Shown here: one piece after another, positions 1-7,341 of the stretch
Layout of the letters: every line of letters begins with the position of its first letter
Numbering within the stretch: the first letter of the stretch is position 1
Source: Bacteroidales bacterium UBA3389
GTDB taxonomy: Bacteria > Bacteroidota > Bacteroidia > Bacteroidales > P3
Reading direction: 5' to 3'
Length of the DNA: 8,230 nucleotides
Assembly (NCBI GenBank): GCA_002358835.1
Contig: DEPP01000061.1
Span: forward strand, 1-8,230
Translations under genes and position numbers: made by a program
The notes under the pieces: generated by a model
The model's input: only the letters and a program-made list of their open reading frames with translations
Database searches by the model: none
Told to the model about the DNA's origin: nothing

Positions 1-207
1 ATGGAGGTTTGGGCATTGGAAGCCTTCGGAGCATCTCACGTTTTGCAAGAAATCCTTACAGTTAAGTCAGATGACGTTGTAGGAAGAGCAAAAGCGTATG
101 AGGCTATAGTGAAAGGTGATAATATGCCTACACCGGGCATTCCTGAGTCTTTCAATGTCTTGATCCACGAGTTGAGAGGTTTGAATTTGGAAGTATCATT
201 TGATTAG
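1..207 (+). CDS. rpoB: DNA-directed RNA polymerase subunit beta, C-terminal end (partial)
   Basis: This is the last 68 residues of the beta subunit of RNA polymerase, which with beta' forms the catalytic core of the enzyme. The window opens inside the gene, so the first ATG is an internal methionine, not the start. The fragment opens with MEVWALEAFGA, continues with LQEILTVKSDDV and has PGIPESFNVLIHELRGL near its end. These are the standard closing blocks of bacterial RpoB, where the C-terminus packs against the N-terminal part of beta'. It ends at TAG (205-207), 37 bases before the rpoC ATG, in the usual rpoB-rpoC operon order. Nothing looks damaged in the visible part. The identification is secure; most of the gene lies upstream of the window. 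Confidence 0.97.
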   Translation: MEVWALEAFGASHVLQEILTVKSDDVVGRAKAYEAIVKGDNMPTPGIPESFNVLIHELRGLNLEVSFD

Positions 208-244
208 TTAATGTCGAGCATTGACGAATTTAAGGCTAAACATT

Positions 245-3200
245 ATGGCGAGTAGAAAAGAAAATCAAATAAATAGCACATTTAATTCGATGACCATCAG
301 TCTTGCTTCACCTCAGTCAATCGAAGAACGTTCGAGAGGAGAAGTCTTGAAACCTGAGACAATCAATTACAGAACCTACAAACCTGAGCGTGATGGTTTG
401 TTTTGCGAAAGAATATTCGGCCCTGTAAAGGATTGGGAGTGTCATTGTGGAAAATATAAAAGAATACGATACAAAGGAATTATTTGTGATAGATGTGGGG
501 TTGAAGTAACGGAAAAAAAAGTTAGAAGAGAGAGAATGGGACACATCAAGTTGGTGGTACCTGTTGCTCACATTTGGTTCTTCCGTTCATTACCTAATAA
601 GATAGGTGCTTTGTTGGGAATTCAAAGTAAGAAGTTAGACCAAATCATCTATTACGAGAAATATATTGTAATCAATCCGGGATTGGCTTCAGAGTTTGAT
701 ATCCAAAAGATGGATATGCTTACAGAGGAAGAATATTTCGATATCATGGAAAAACTTCCGATGGAGAACCGTCATTTGCCGGAAGATGATCCGAACAGAT
801 TTGTTGCCAAAATGGGAGCAGAGGCTTTGTATGATTTGTTGAAGAATTTGGATTTAGACAGTTTGTCTTATGAGTTGCGACACAAAGCAAACAAAGAAAC
901 TTCTCAACAAAGAAAGCACGATGCTTTGAAACGATTGAATGTTGTTGAGGCATTCAGAGATGCACAAAGAAAGATGGAAAATCGTCCTGAATGGATGATT
1001 GTACAAGTTGTACCGGTTATTCCACCTGATTTGCGTCCGCTTGTACCATTGGATGGTGGTCGTTTTGCGACATCAGATTTGAATGATTTATACAGAAGAG
1101 TCATAATAAGAAACAATCGATTGAAAAGATTGATTGAGATAAAAGCTCCAGATGTAATCATGCGTAATGAAAAGCGTATGTTGCAGGAGGCTGTGGATTC
1201 TTTATTTGATAATTCAAGAAAAGTAAGTTCTGTAAAATCTGATTCGAATCGAGCTTTGAAATCTTTGTCAGATTTCTTGAAAGGAAAGCAAGGACGATTC
1301 CGTCAGAACTTGTTAGGTAAGCGTGTGGATTACTCTGGACGTTCTGTCATCGTAGTTGGTCCGGATTTGAAGATGCACGAGTGCGGTTTGCCTAAAGATA
1401 TGGCTTCAGAGTTGTTCAAGCCGTTCATCATCAGAAAGATGTTGGAAAGAGGCATTGTTAAGACCGTTAAGAGTGCCAAGAAGATCGTTGATAAGAGAGA
1501 AGACCCAAGAGTTTGGGAAATCTTGGAAAATATATTGAAAGGACACCCTGTTCTTTTGAACCGTGCTCCAACCCTTCACCGTTTAGGTATTCAAGCATTT
1601 CAACCAAAGTTGGTTGAAGGCAAAGCGATCAGATTACATCCGTTGGTTTGTGCGGCGTTCAATGCCGACTTTGACGGTGACCAAATGGCTGTACACGTTC
1701 CGCTAGGAAATGCTGCAATTTTGGAAGCACAACTTTTGATGTTGGCATCGCACAATATTCTCAGCCCTGCAAACGGAACACCGATTACTGTGCCGTCTCA
1801 AGATATGGTTTTGGGATTGTATTACATGACCAAAGGAAGAGTAACAGATGAAACTGGTGTTGTGAATGGCGAAGGAATGACATTCTATTCTTCAGATGAA
1901 GTTCAAATTGCTTATAATGAAGAAAGAATCGATTTGCATGCCAATATAAAATTGAGAAGACTTAGAACAGAAGATGCAGAACCTAAGTATGAGATAATAG
2001 AAACTACAGTCGGACGAGTATTGTTCAACCTTGTGGTTCCTGAGGAATATGGATATATAAACGTTGTCTTGAAAAAGAGCATATTGAGAGACATTATCGG
2101 AGATGTTTTGAAGGTATGTGGTATGGCTAAGACTGCGAAATTCCTCGATGATATCAAAGACTTGGGATACAGAATGGCGTTTACCGGAGGTTTGTCTTTC
2201 AACCTTGGCGACGTGTTAGTACCTGAAGAAAAAGTTGGTATGATACAAGAAGCCAATGCTTCAGTTGATGAAGTCATGATGAACTACCAAATGGGTCTTA
2301 TCACAAATAACGAGCGATACAATCAAGTTATCGACATTTGGACTGATACCAACCGTCGTTTGACTGATGTTGTGATGAAACATATCTCAGAAGACCGTCA
2401 AGGATTCAACCCAGTGTATATGATGTTGGATTCCGGAGCCCGTGGTAGTAAGGAGCAAATTCGTCAGCTAACCGGTATGCGTGGATTGATGGCGAAACCG
2501 CAAAAGTCAGGTGCTACAGGAGCTGAGATTATCGAGAACCCTATTATCTCTAACTTCAAAGAAGGTTTGTCGGTATTGGAGTACTTTATTTCAACTCACG
2601 GTGCGAGAAAAGGTTTGGCCGATACCGCTTTGAAGACAGCGGAAGCAGGATATTTGACAAGAAGATTGGTCGATGTAACTCACGATGTAATCATAAATGA
2701 AGAAGATTGTGGAACATTGAGAGGTATTCCGACTACAGCATTGAAAAAGAACGAAGATATTGTTCAATCACTATATGACAGAATACTTGGTCGTGTAACC
2801 GTACACGATGTTATTCATCCTCAAACAGGAGAAGTAATAGCAAGAGCGGGTGATGAATTGACAGAGGATATTTGTCAAAAGATAGAGGATTCTCCAATTG
2901 AGGAAGTTGAAATCCGTTCAGTATTGACATGTGAAAGCAAGCGTGGAGTTTGTGCAAAATGTTACGGACGAAACCTTGCAACAGGTAAGATGGTTCAAAA
3001 AGGAGAGGCTGTGGGAGTTATCGCCGCACAATCAATTGGAGAACCAGGTACTCAGCTTACATTGAGAACTTTCCACGTCGGTGGTGTTGCTGGTGGTAAT
3101 GTTGGATCAAATTCAAAACTTACAGCGAAGTACGATGGTATTTTGATGATTGATGAGTTGCGTTTTGTTCCATTCCAAGAAGAAAGCGAAAAGTATAACA

Positions 3201-4579
3201 TTGTAATCGGACGTTCTGCAGAAATGAGAATAGTTGATCCAAATACAGATGTAACATTGGCATCGGGACACATTCCTTATGGAGCTAAACTATTCTTCGA
3301 AAACAATGTAGAAATACATAAGGGTGATGTTATTGCAGAATGGGATCCATATAATGCTGTGATTATTTCCGAAGTAAGCGGTACGGTTAAGTTTGAGTCT
3401 ATTGTAGAGGGTGTAACCTATAGAATAGAATCTGATGATCAAACAGGCTTGCAAGATAAGGTTATCATAGAGTCAAGACAAAAGTCAAAGAATCCTTCTA
3501 TCAGTATCTTGAACGAGGCAGGAGAAGTTGTGAAATCATACGACATACCTGTAGGAGCTCACCTTACTGTAGAAGATGGACAAACGCTTTCTCAAGGAAC
3601 GTCATTGGTTAAGATACCACGTTCATTTGGAAAGGCAGGTGATATCACAGGAGGTTTGCCGAGAGTAACCGAGTTATTCGAAGCACGTAATCCTTCTGAC
3701 TCTGCAACTGTTGCCGAAATCGATGGAGTTGTAACCTTGAACAAGAAGTTGAAACGAGGAAACAGAGAGGTTATAATTACAAGTAAAACAGGAGAACAAA
3801 GAACATATCTTATTCCTACAACAAAACAAATTCTTGCACAAGAGAACGACTATGTTAAAGCAGGAACACCGTTGAGTGAAGGTGCTATCACACCGGCGGA
3901 TATACTTGCAATCAAGGGACCTATGAAAGTTCAAGAGTACATTGTGAACGAAGTTCAAGAGGTTTACCGTTTGCAAGGTGTGAAGATCAACGATAAGCAC
4001 TTCGAAGTCATAGTAAGACAGATGATGAGAAAGGTTGAAATCGAAGATCCGGGTGATACAAACTTCCTTGAAGGCGAAATGGTTAACAAGTTAGACTTCC
4101 AAGAAGAGAATGACAAGATATTTGGCATGAAGGTTGTGGAAGATCAAGGCGATAGCGAAAACTGTCAAAACGGAGAGATAATCACCGCAAGAAAGTTGAG
4201 AGATGAAAATTCTTCATTGAAGAGAAAAGATAAGGCATTGGTAGTTGCAAGAGACGCAAAACCAGCAACAGCACGTCAAGTGTTGCAAGGTATTACCAAG
4301 GCTTCACTTCAAACGAAGAGCTATTTGTCAGCGGCATCTTTCCAAGAAACTACGAAAGTTTTGACAGAAGCGGCTATAAGTGCAAAGACCGACTATTTGT
4401 TAGGAATGAAGGAAAATGTTTTGGTCGGACACCTTATACCGGCAGGTACAGGTTTGCAGGAATATACCAAAGCTTCAGTATCGAACAAAGATCAAATAGA
4501 AGAGCAGGCAGCACAAGCAATCCAACCTGTCAGACGAGGAAGAAAACCAGCTGCAGAAAAAGCATCAAGCGAAAAGTAA
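245..4579 (+). CDS. rpoC: DNA-directed RNA polymerase subunit beta'
   Basis: Complete beta' subunit (1444 aa), carrying the catalytic centre of RNA polymerase. Visible landmarks in order: N-terminal zinc site C66, C68, C81, C84; catalytic loop NADFDGD at 473-479, whose D475, D477 and D479 hold the Mg2+; bridge-helix block DSGARGS at 729-735; second zinc site C822, C896, C903, C906; trigger loop around QLTLRTFH at 937-944, with Leu940 where E. coli has Met932. A long insertion of the SI3 kind (about 948-1131) splits the trigger loop before DITGGLPR (1133-1140), as in E. coli. The C-terminal region with EGITKAS-like and IPAGTG blocks is present, followed by a basic, Ala-rich tail. I chose the ATG at 245, giving MASRKENQ, which matches the usual Bacteroidetes beginning; an in-frame TTG at 221 would add eight atypical residues. 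It is cotranscribed with rpoB (37-base gap) and followed by a terminator. The length fits the phylum and no motif is broken. Confidence 0.98.
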   Translation: MASRKENQINSTFNSMTISLASPQSIEERSRGEVLKPETINYRTYKPERDGLFCERIFGPVKDWECHCGKYKRIRYKGIICDRCGVEVTEKKVRRERMGHIKLVVPVAHIWFFRSLPNKIGALLGIQSKKLDQIIYYEKYIVINPGLASEFDIQKMDMLTEEEYFDIMEKLPMENRHLPEDDPNRFVAKMGAEALYDLLKNLDLDSLSYELRHKANKETSQQRKHDALKRLNVVEAFRDAQRKMENRPEWMIVQVVPVIPPDLRPLVPLDGGRFATSDLNDLYRRVIIRNNRLKRLIEIKAPDVIMRNEKRMLQEAVDSLFDNSRKVSSVKSDSNRALKSLSDFLKGKQGRFRQNLLGKRVDYSGRSVIVVGPDLKMHECGLPKDMASELFKPFIIRKMLERGIVKTVKSAKKIVDKREDPRVWEILENILKGHPVLLNRAPTLHRLGIQAFQPKLVEGKAIRLHPLVCAAFNADFDGDQMAVHVPLGNAAILEAQLLMLASHNILSPANGTPITVPSQDMVLGLYYMTKGRVTDETGVVNGEGMTFYSSDEVQIAYNEERIDLHANIKLRRLRTEDAEPKYEIIETTVGRVLFNLVVPEEYGYINVVLKKSILRDIIGDVLKVCGMAKTAKFLDDIKDLGYRMAFTGGLSFNLGDVLVPEEKVGMIQEANASVDEVMMNYQMGLITNNERYNQVIDIWTDTNRRLTDVVMKHISEDRQGFNPVYMMLDSGARGSKEQIRQLTGMRGLMAKPQKSGATGAEIIENPIISNFKEGLSVLEYFISTHGARKGLADTALKTAEAGYLTRRLVDVTHDVIINEEDCGTLRGIPTTALKKNEDIVQSLYDRILGRVTVHDVIHPQTGEVIARAGDELTEDICQKIEDSPIEEVEIRSVLTCESKRGVCAKCYGRNLATGKMVQKGEAVGVIAAQSIGEPGTQLTLRTFHVGGVAGGNVGSNSKLTAKYDGILMIDELRFVPFQEESEKYNIVIGRSAEMRIVDPNTDVTLASGHIPYGAKLFFENNVEIHKGDVIAEWDPYNAVIISEVSGTVKFESIVEGVTYRIESDDQTGLQDKVIIESRQKSKNPSISILNEAGEVVKSYDIPVGAHLTVEDGQTLSQGTSLVKIPRSFGKAGDITGGLPRVTELFEARNPSDSATVAEIDGVVTLNKKLKRGNREVIITSKTGEQRTYLIPTTKQILAQENDYVKAGTPLSEGAITPADILAIKGPMKVQEYIVNEVQEVYRLQGVKINDKHFEVIVRQMMRKVEIEDPGDTNFLEGEMVNKLDFQEENDKIFGMKVVEDQGDSENCQNGEIITARKLRDENSSLKRKDKALVVARDAKPATARQVLQGITKASLQTKSYLSAASFQETTKVLTEAAISAKTDYLLGMKENVLVGHLIPAGTGLQEYTKASVSNKDQIEEQAAQAIQPVRRGRKPAAEKASSEK

Positions 4580-4597
4580 AAAATATAAAACATAACG

Positions 4598-4634
4598 AAC
4601 GCAGGAAGTTTCAAAGACTTCCTGCGTTTATTTA
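4598..4634 (+). terminator. Hairpin terminator between rpoC and the DUF3467 gene
   Basis: A perfect 12-bp stem (4598-4609 paired with 4617-4628, arm AACGCAGGAAGT) closes a 7-base loop and runs into a short T-rich stretch interrupted by A (TTTATTTAT). It looks like a Rho-independent terminator for rpoBC. The T tract is imperfect, so partial read-through is plausible. That matters because the next gene starts only 13 bases beyond it, with no recognisable promoter in between. The hairpin could also be a processing site or could protect the 3' end of the rpoC message. Confidence 0.82.
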
Positions 4635-4647
4635 TAAAATGTAAGAT

Positions 4648-4950
4648 ATGGAAAACAAGAAACAAGGACAATTGGATATAGAACTTACACCCGATGTGGC
4701 ACAAGGCGTTTATAGTAATTTGCAATTGATACAACATTCACCTACGGAGTTTGTTATGGATTTTATTCAAATAATGCCGGGTGTTCCAAAGGCTCAAATA
4801 AAAAGCAGAGTGATAATGTCTCCTGTTCATGCAAAGAAGCTGCTTGCGGCATTGCAGGAAAACATAAACCGTTATGAGATGAGTAATGGTAAAATCGTAG
4901 ATATGCAAGGTACGCCATACGAACAAATCAATCCAATGGGTAAAGCTTAA
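4648..4950 (+). CDS. DUF3467 family protein
   Basis: A 100-aa protein of the DUF3467 family, small proteins of unknown function that, as I recall, commonly sit directly after rpoC in Bacteroidetes. Recognisable blocks are ELTPDVAQGVYSNL near the N-terminus (about 12-25), HSPTEFVMDFIQIMPGVPKA in the middle (about 30-49) and SRVIMSPVHAKKLLAALQ (about 54-71), ending with a short Gly/Pro tail. There is no signal peptide or membrane segment, so it is presumably cytoplasmic. The predicted fold is a beta-rich core with one amphipathic helix (HAKKLLAALQENINRYE). The start is the only sensible ATG; no Shine-Dalgarno sequence is visible, which is normal here. It lies 68 bases after rpoC, beyond a terminator hairpin, and is followed by its own terminator. 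The position suggests a link to RNA polymerase levels or function, but this is inference only. Confidence 0.92.
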   Translation: MENKKQGQLDIELTPDVAQGVYSNLQLIQHSPTEFVMDFIQIMPGVPKAQIKSRVIMSPVHAKKLLAALQENINRYEMSNGKIVDMQGTPYEQINPMGKA

Positions 4951-4970
4951 AAACGATAAACATAAAACAC

Positions 4971-5006
4971 AAACAGGCTGACAAATAAACGTCAGCCTGT
5001 TTTTTT
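4971..5006 (+). terminator. Strong terminator closing the rpoBC-DUF3467 unit
   Basis: A perfect 12-bp stem (4971-4982 with 4991-5002, arm AAACAGGCTGAC) with an 8-base A-rich loop is followed by an unbroken run of seven T at 5000-5006, part of which pairs in the stem. It begins 20 bases after the DUF3467 stop. This is a textbook Rho-independent terminator and stronger than the one after rpoC. Read on the minus strand, the stem is followed by a T-rich but interrupted stretch, so it could also stop transcripts arriving from the convergent gene at 5233-6489, about 230 bases away. Confidence 0.92.
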
Positions 5007-5232
5007 ATAGAATCATAACACTGAATATCGCAAAGACAGTCGCAATGTTTAACGATATTACTGACGTCGATTACCAAGCAGAATTTAGGTTCGGGATTAT
5101 TTTAAGCAGTTAGTGTTGTTTGATAATGTGTTTATATAAAACTCCGAGTCGTTGCAAGCTAAATGATTCATATAACTGGTTGAATATTGCAAGATAAATA
5201 GTGTACCCGATTTAAGCTATATAGCCGTAAGT
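5007..5232. other. Convergent spacer without recognisable gene
   Basis: This AT-rich spacer separates the terminator of the rpoC unit from the stop codon of the convergent minus-strand gene. I see no convincing open frame, tRNA, promoter or strong hairpin in it. Minor structure consists of a 10-base palindrome GCTATATAGC at 5216-5225 just past the minus-strand stop, and TTGCAAG repeated directly at 5152-5158 and 5187-5193. Neither is clearly functional. Confidence 0.6.
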
Positions 5233-6489
5233 TCAAAAGAATTCTTCACTAATCTCGAAAGAATCTGTAGAGATTAGGTCTAATTGATCAATCAATTCTT
5301 TGAAATAATGGTTTTTATCCAAAGAACGATTAAATTCTTCTTGGGTTGGTTTTGTCGAGCTTTCTTCTCTCCCAGATACAGATGAGAGCAGTTCATTCTC
5401 TTCTTCTGGAAGGTATATCGGTTCGTTTTCATCACCCGATACAATCAGAGGAGATAGTCGTGGCTTTGTAAATGGTTGCCCCGGTGAATTGATATAAATA
5501 TAAGTAGGTCTGTTTATGCACAACAGATATTTCATATCCTCAGGGAAATTCTTTAAGATTATCTTTCTGAAACAGTCTTCATTATCCTTTGTGTTAGAGT
5601 CTTTGATTGAATCATGCTCTTTGATATACTGCATTGAAATATCATTATCCCAATTAAGAAAATCCTTTACCACCCCCGAAAGATTCATGCACAACAAATA
5701 ATATAAGGCCGCATCTAATCCCCAAACGTTTATGACTCTATGCCTTTTGCTTTTGTCTCTCCAAAAGACATTTTCTTCCGTAAGCCTATGATGTTTCTGC
5801 CCGTTATAAACCAATATCAGTGCAATCCATTGATACAAAAGTGTTCTTGCTTCTTCTGCCGATATTCCTTGAGGTGTTTTAGCCATTACCGAAAGATACG
5901 CATTTATATACGTGCAGCTTTTCAGTTTCTCAATGTTCAATTCAAACCAAGGCCGATTTACAAATCTGCGACATAAGTGAAAATAGAATCCTTTCTCAAT
6001 CAACTCATCTATATATTTACGCACAATATCCTCATCGACGAACTGAATCATCAACTTCCCGCAATACGTTCCGTGATATTTGTTCCAACATTCCTCCACA
6101 GCCTTTGTATAACATGGATGCCAATGATTGACCCATTTATCGAACAAATGCTCTTGATGATAGTTGAGTCGCTTGCACACCCATTCGGTATCGGATTGAC
6201 TGCCTGTAAGAAGTGCTAAACCAACTTTTCGTTGTTCAACTGGCGGAAGTTCCAAAAACACCTTTCTAAGTTTGGGAGCAGAATAGCGAATCATCTTGCT
6301 TTTCTTATCGATATACCATTGAATCAATTGATCCAAAGAATCGTTTGTGTTTTCTGGAATAGTATATTCTTCAAAGCGAAGTCGTTCATCTACAGTGCTT
6401 TTCCAGTTCGGACTATCGTAAATCTTACGAATCTTATCTGCTGCCTGACTATTTACAGATGGCGGATAATTGTTGTTTTCTTTGTTCAT
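5233..6489 (-). CDS. Hypothetical protein of unknown function, 418 aa
   Basis: I do not recognise this protein. From the ATG at 6489-6487 it has 418 residues and begins MNKENNNYPPS. The first 60 or so residues are polar and Asn-rich and look disordered. Residues about 60-340 are helix-like and unusually rich in Trp and Cys, for example EWVCKRL (102-108), KWVNHWHPC (118-126) and EECWNKYHGTYCGKL (132-146); the cysteines do not form an obvious zinc-finger pattern. The last 70 or so residues are acidic and Ser/Glu-rich, ending EISEEFF, and also look disordered. No signal peptide or transmembrane segment is evident, so it is probably cytoplasmic. An in-frame TTG start at 6513 is possible, but it lies inside the best promoter -7 element, so the ATG is preferred. 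The gene stands alone, convergent with the rpoC unit and divergent from the next gene. The intact 418-codon frame and a well-placed promoter argue that it is a real gene; function is unknown. Confidence 0.85.
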   Translation of the reverse strand: MNKENNNYPPSVNSQAADKIRKIYDSPNWKSTVDERLRFEEYTIPENTNDSLDQLIQWYIDKKSKMIRYSAPKLRKVFLELPPVEQRKVGLALLTGSQSDTEWVCKRLNYHQEHLFDKWVNHWHPCYTKAVEECWNKYHGTYCGKLMIQFVDEDIVRKYIDELIEKGFYFHLCRRFVNRPWFELNIEKLKSCTYINAYLSVMAKTPQGISAEEARTLLYQWIALILVYNGQKHHRLTEENVFWRDKSKRHRVINVWGLDAALYYLLCMNLSGVVKDFLNWDNDISMQYIKEHDSIKDSNTKDNEDCFRKIILKNFPEDMKYLLCINRPTYIYINSPGQPFTKPRLSPLIVSGDENEPIYLPEEENELLSSVSGREESSTKPTQEEFNRSLDKNHYFKELIDQLDLISTDSFEISEEFF

Positions 6490-6510
6490 AATGGATTGAT
6501 ATTGGAATTG

Positions 6511-6544
6511 CAAAAATAATAGTTTTAAGACAAAAATGTCTAAA
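6511..6544 (-). promoter_or_regulatory. Promoter of the 418-aa hypothetical gene
   Basis: Read on the minus strand, TATTTTTG (plus positions 6511-6518) fits the Bacteroidetes -7 consensus TAnnTTTG exactly. A weak -33 candidate TTTA lies at 6541-6544, 22 bases further upstream; a better TTTG copy sits only 12 bases away, which is too close. Transcription would start near 6504, giving a leader of about 15 bases before the ATG at 6489. This placement rules against the alternative TTG start at 6513. Confidence 0.65.
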
Positions 6545-6829
6545 CGTTCTTTCGTTTCTTTAGTTTTTTAGCATAAAAACAAGAAAATCAGAATCGTTGC
6601 CGATGAAACTATGTAGGTTTCTGTTCGAATAGGGTGGGAAAAGCTCTATTGAAACGATTATAGCATTTTGCTTTTATTCGAAATTCTCAATCTCTGATGG
6701 TCGGAGGCTAATATAACGAATGCTTAAAATAACTCTTTGTTTCGGAAAAATGATTCTTGAATTTGCTCGGCTGAATCTTGAAAAGGATTGGCTGTGGTGT
6801 TTTTTCTTGTCGAATGTACTTTATTTTGA
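6519..6829. other. Divergent intergenic region, no gene seen
   Basis: About 310 bases between the two divergent promoters carry no credible open frame, RNA gene or mobile-element end. The one noticeable structure is an 8-base inverted repeat, TTCGAATA at 6624-6631 and TATTCGAA at 6675-6682, separated by 43 bases. Because TTCGAA is itself a palindrome, this may be two copies of one site rather than a stem. The length is more than two simple promoters need, so regulatory sites or a small RNA remain possible but are not shown. Confidence 0.5.
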
Positions 6830-6868
6830 TACTTTTGTAGCTGAATCGAATTGTTTTATTTAATTTTG
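6830..6868 (+). promoter_or_regulatory. Tandem candidate -7 elements upstream of the pro-domain gene
   Basis: Two exact matches to TAnnTTTG occur in a row: TACTTTTG at 6830-6837 and TAATTTTG at 6861-6868. The first has a CTTG at 6806-6809, 20 bases upstream, as a possible -33 element. The second has TTTG at 6834-6837, 23 bases upstream. Starts would fall near 6843 and 6874, giving leaders of about 50 and 20 bases before the ATG at 6894. In AT-rich DNA one of the two may be a chance match. Confidence 0.6.
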
Positions 6869-6893
6869 CATACATATAAAAACCATTACGAAA

Positions 6894-7292
6894 ATGCGAA
6901 AATTGATATTGTTGCTATTCTTGCTTGTGATAGCGGTTGCTCAATCGGTGGCTGTGCCGGCAAAACGCAGTCCGATAACGATAACCCAACCAAATGGAAA
7001 AACGTTGACCTATTTCCTCAAAGGCGATGAGGTGATTTCTTGGTGCGAAACCCTTGACGGATATACGCTTTTGGGAAATGCAGAAAGCGTGTTGTGTTAT
7101 GCCTATATTGATGAGCAGGGTAACCTTGTAGCATCAAACATTGTTGCATGTAATCTTGAAGAGAGAAATGTCGAAGAATTGTTGTTTTTGCAGAAAATCG
7201 AAAAGCAATTGTTCTTTGGCGAAAAGCAAATGGAGGTGTTCAATCAAAGACGTATGCAGATGCACGGTCTGACTCCTCAAAGAGCAGAATAA
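6894..7292 (+). CDS. Secreted orphan pro-domain protein resembling the N-terminus of M6-family metalloproteases
   Basis: A 132-aa exported protein. Residues 1-20 are a clear signal peptide (Arg-Lys, a long Leu/Ile/Val core, then SVA before the likely cut after Ala20). The mature part starts VPAKRSPITITQPNGKTLTY and continues KGDEVISW, TLDGYTLL and YAYIDEQGNLVAS. From memory this closely resembles the segment that opens secreted Bacteroidetes M6-type metalloproteases and some other large secreted proteins. No HExxH zinc motif and no catalytic or sorting domain follows; the frame ends after a charged, helix-like stretch (about 88-132). Three cysteines (51, 68, 86) lie in the mature part. The gene has its own promoter candidates and ends 49 bases before parE with no terminator between, so read-through into parE is likely. 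It may be a true stand-alone protein, such as a protease inhibitor or folding partner, or the remnant of a truncated protease gene. Export is well supported; function is inference. Confidence 0.75.
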   Translation: MRKLILLLFLLVIAVAQSVAVPAKRSPITITQPNGKTLTYFLKGDEVISWCETLDGYTLLGNAESVLCYAYIDEQGNLVASNIVACNLEERNVEELLFLQKIEKQLFFGEKQMEVFNQRRMQMHGLTPQRAE

Positions 7293-7302
7293 TAAAGGCG
7301 GA

Positions 7303-7334
7303 TTCGAAACTTTGATTTTTTTTTAGTACCTTTG
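7303..7334 (+). promoter_or_regulatory. Promoter candidate of parE, almost at the start codon
   Basis: TACCTTTG at 7327-7334 is an exact TAnnTTTG match in its most typical Bacteroidetes form. A weak -33 candidate TTCG lies at 7303-7306, 20 bases upstream, and a T run (7316-7324) fills the spacer. The predicted transcription start, about 5-7 bases after the element, falls at 7339-7341, right before the ATG at 7342. The message would then be leaderless or nearly so, or translation would begin at the second ATG (7348). Confidence 0.65.
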
Positions 7335-7341
7335 CAGTCTT

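Noticed and set aside
221..244. In-frame TTG upstream of the rpoC ATG that would extend the protein by eight residues
   Set aside because: The added residues are atypical, whereas the ATG at 245 gives the usual Bacteroidetes RpoC N-terminus.
1912..2277. Antisense open frame of 121 codons inside rpoC, and several shorter ones
   Set aside because: They lie entirely opposite strongly conserved RpoC sequence, show no family resemblance and have no promoter of their own; they are by-products of rpoC codon use.
3089..3640. Long insertion within the RpoC trigger loop as a possible novel domain
   Set aside because: It matches the known SI3-type insertion found in many bacteria including E. coli, so it is not new.
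5152..5193. Direct repeat TTGCAAG (two copies 35 bases apart)
   Set aside because: Seven bases repeated twice in AT-rich spacer DNA is expected by chance, and there is no third copy to suggest an array.
5216..5225. Palindrome GCTATATAGC just after the minus-strand stop codon, considered as a terminator
   Set aside because: The stem is too short and AT-rich, has no loop and no proper T run on the minus strand.
6490..6513. In-frame TTG start that would add eight residues to the minus-strand hypothetical protein
   Set aside because: The TTG overlaps the best -7 promoter element, so it would not be part of the transcript; the ATG at 6489 fits better.
5516..6519. A chain of short plus-strand frames opposite the 418-aa hypothetical gene
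   Set aside because: They are broken into four pieces with no promoter or domain, while the minus strand has one intact frame with a well-placed promoter.
7316..7324. Run of nine T before parE, considered as a terminator for the upstream gene
   Set aside because: There is no stable hairpin directly before it; it is better explained as the spacer of the parE promoter.
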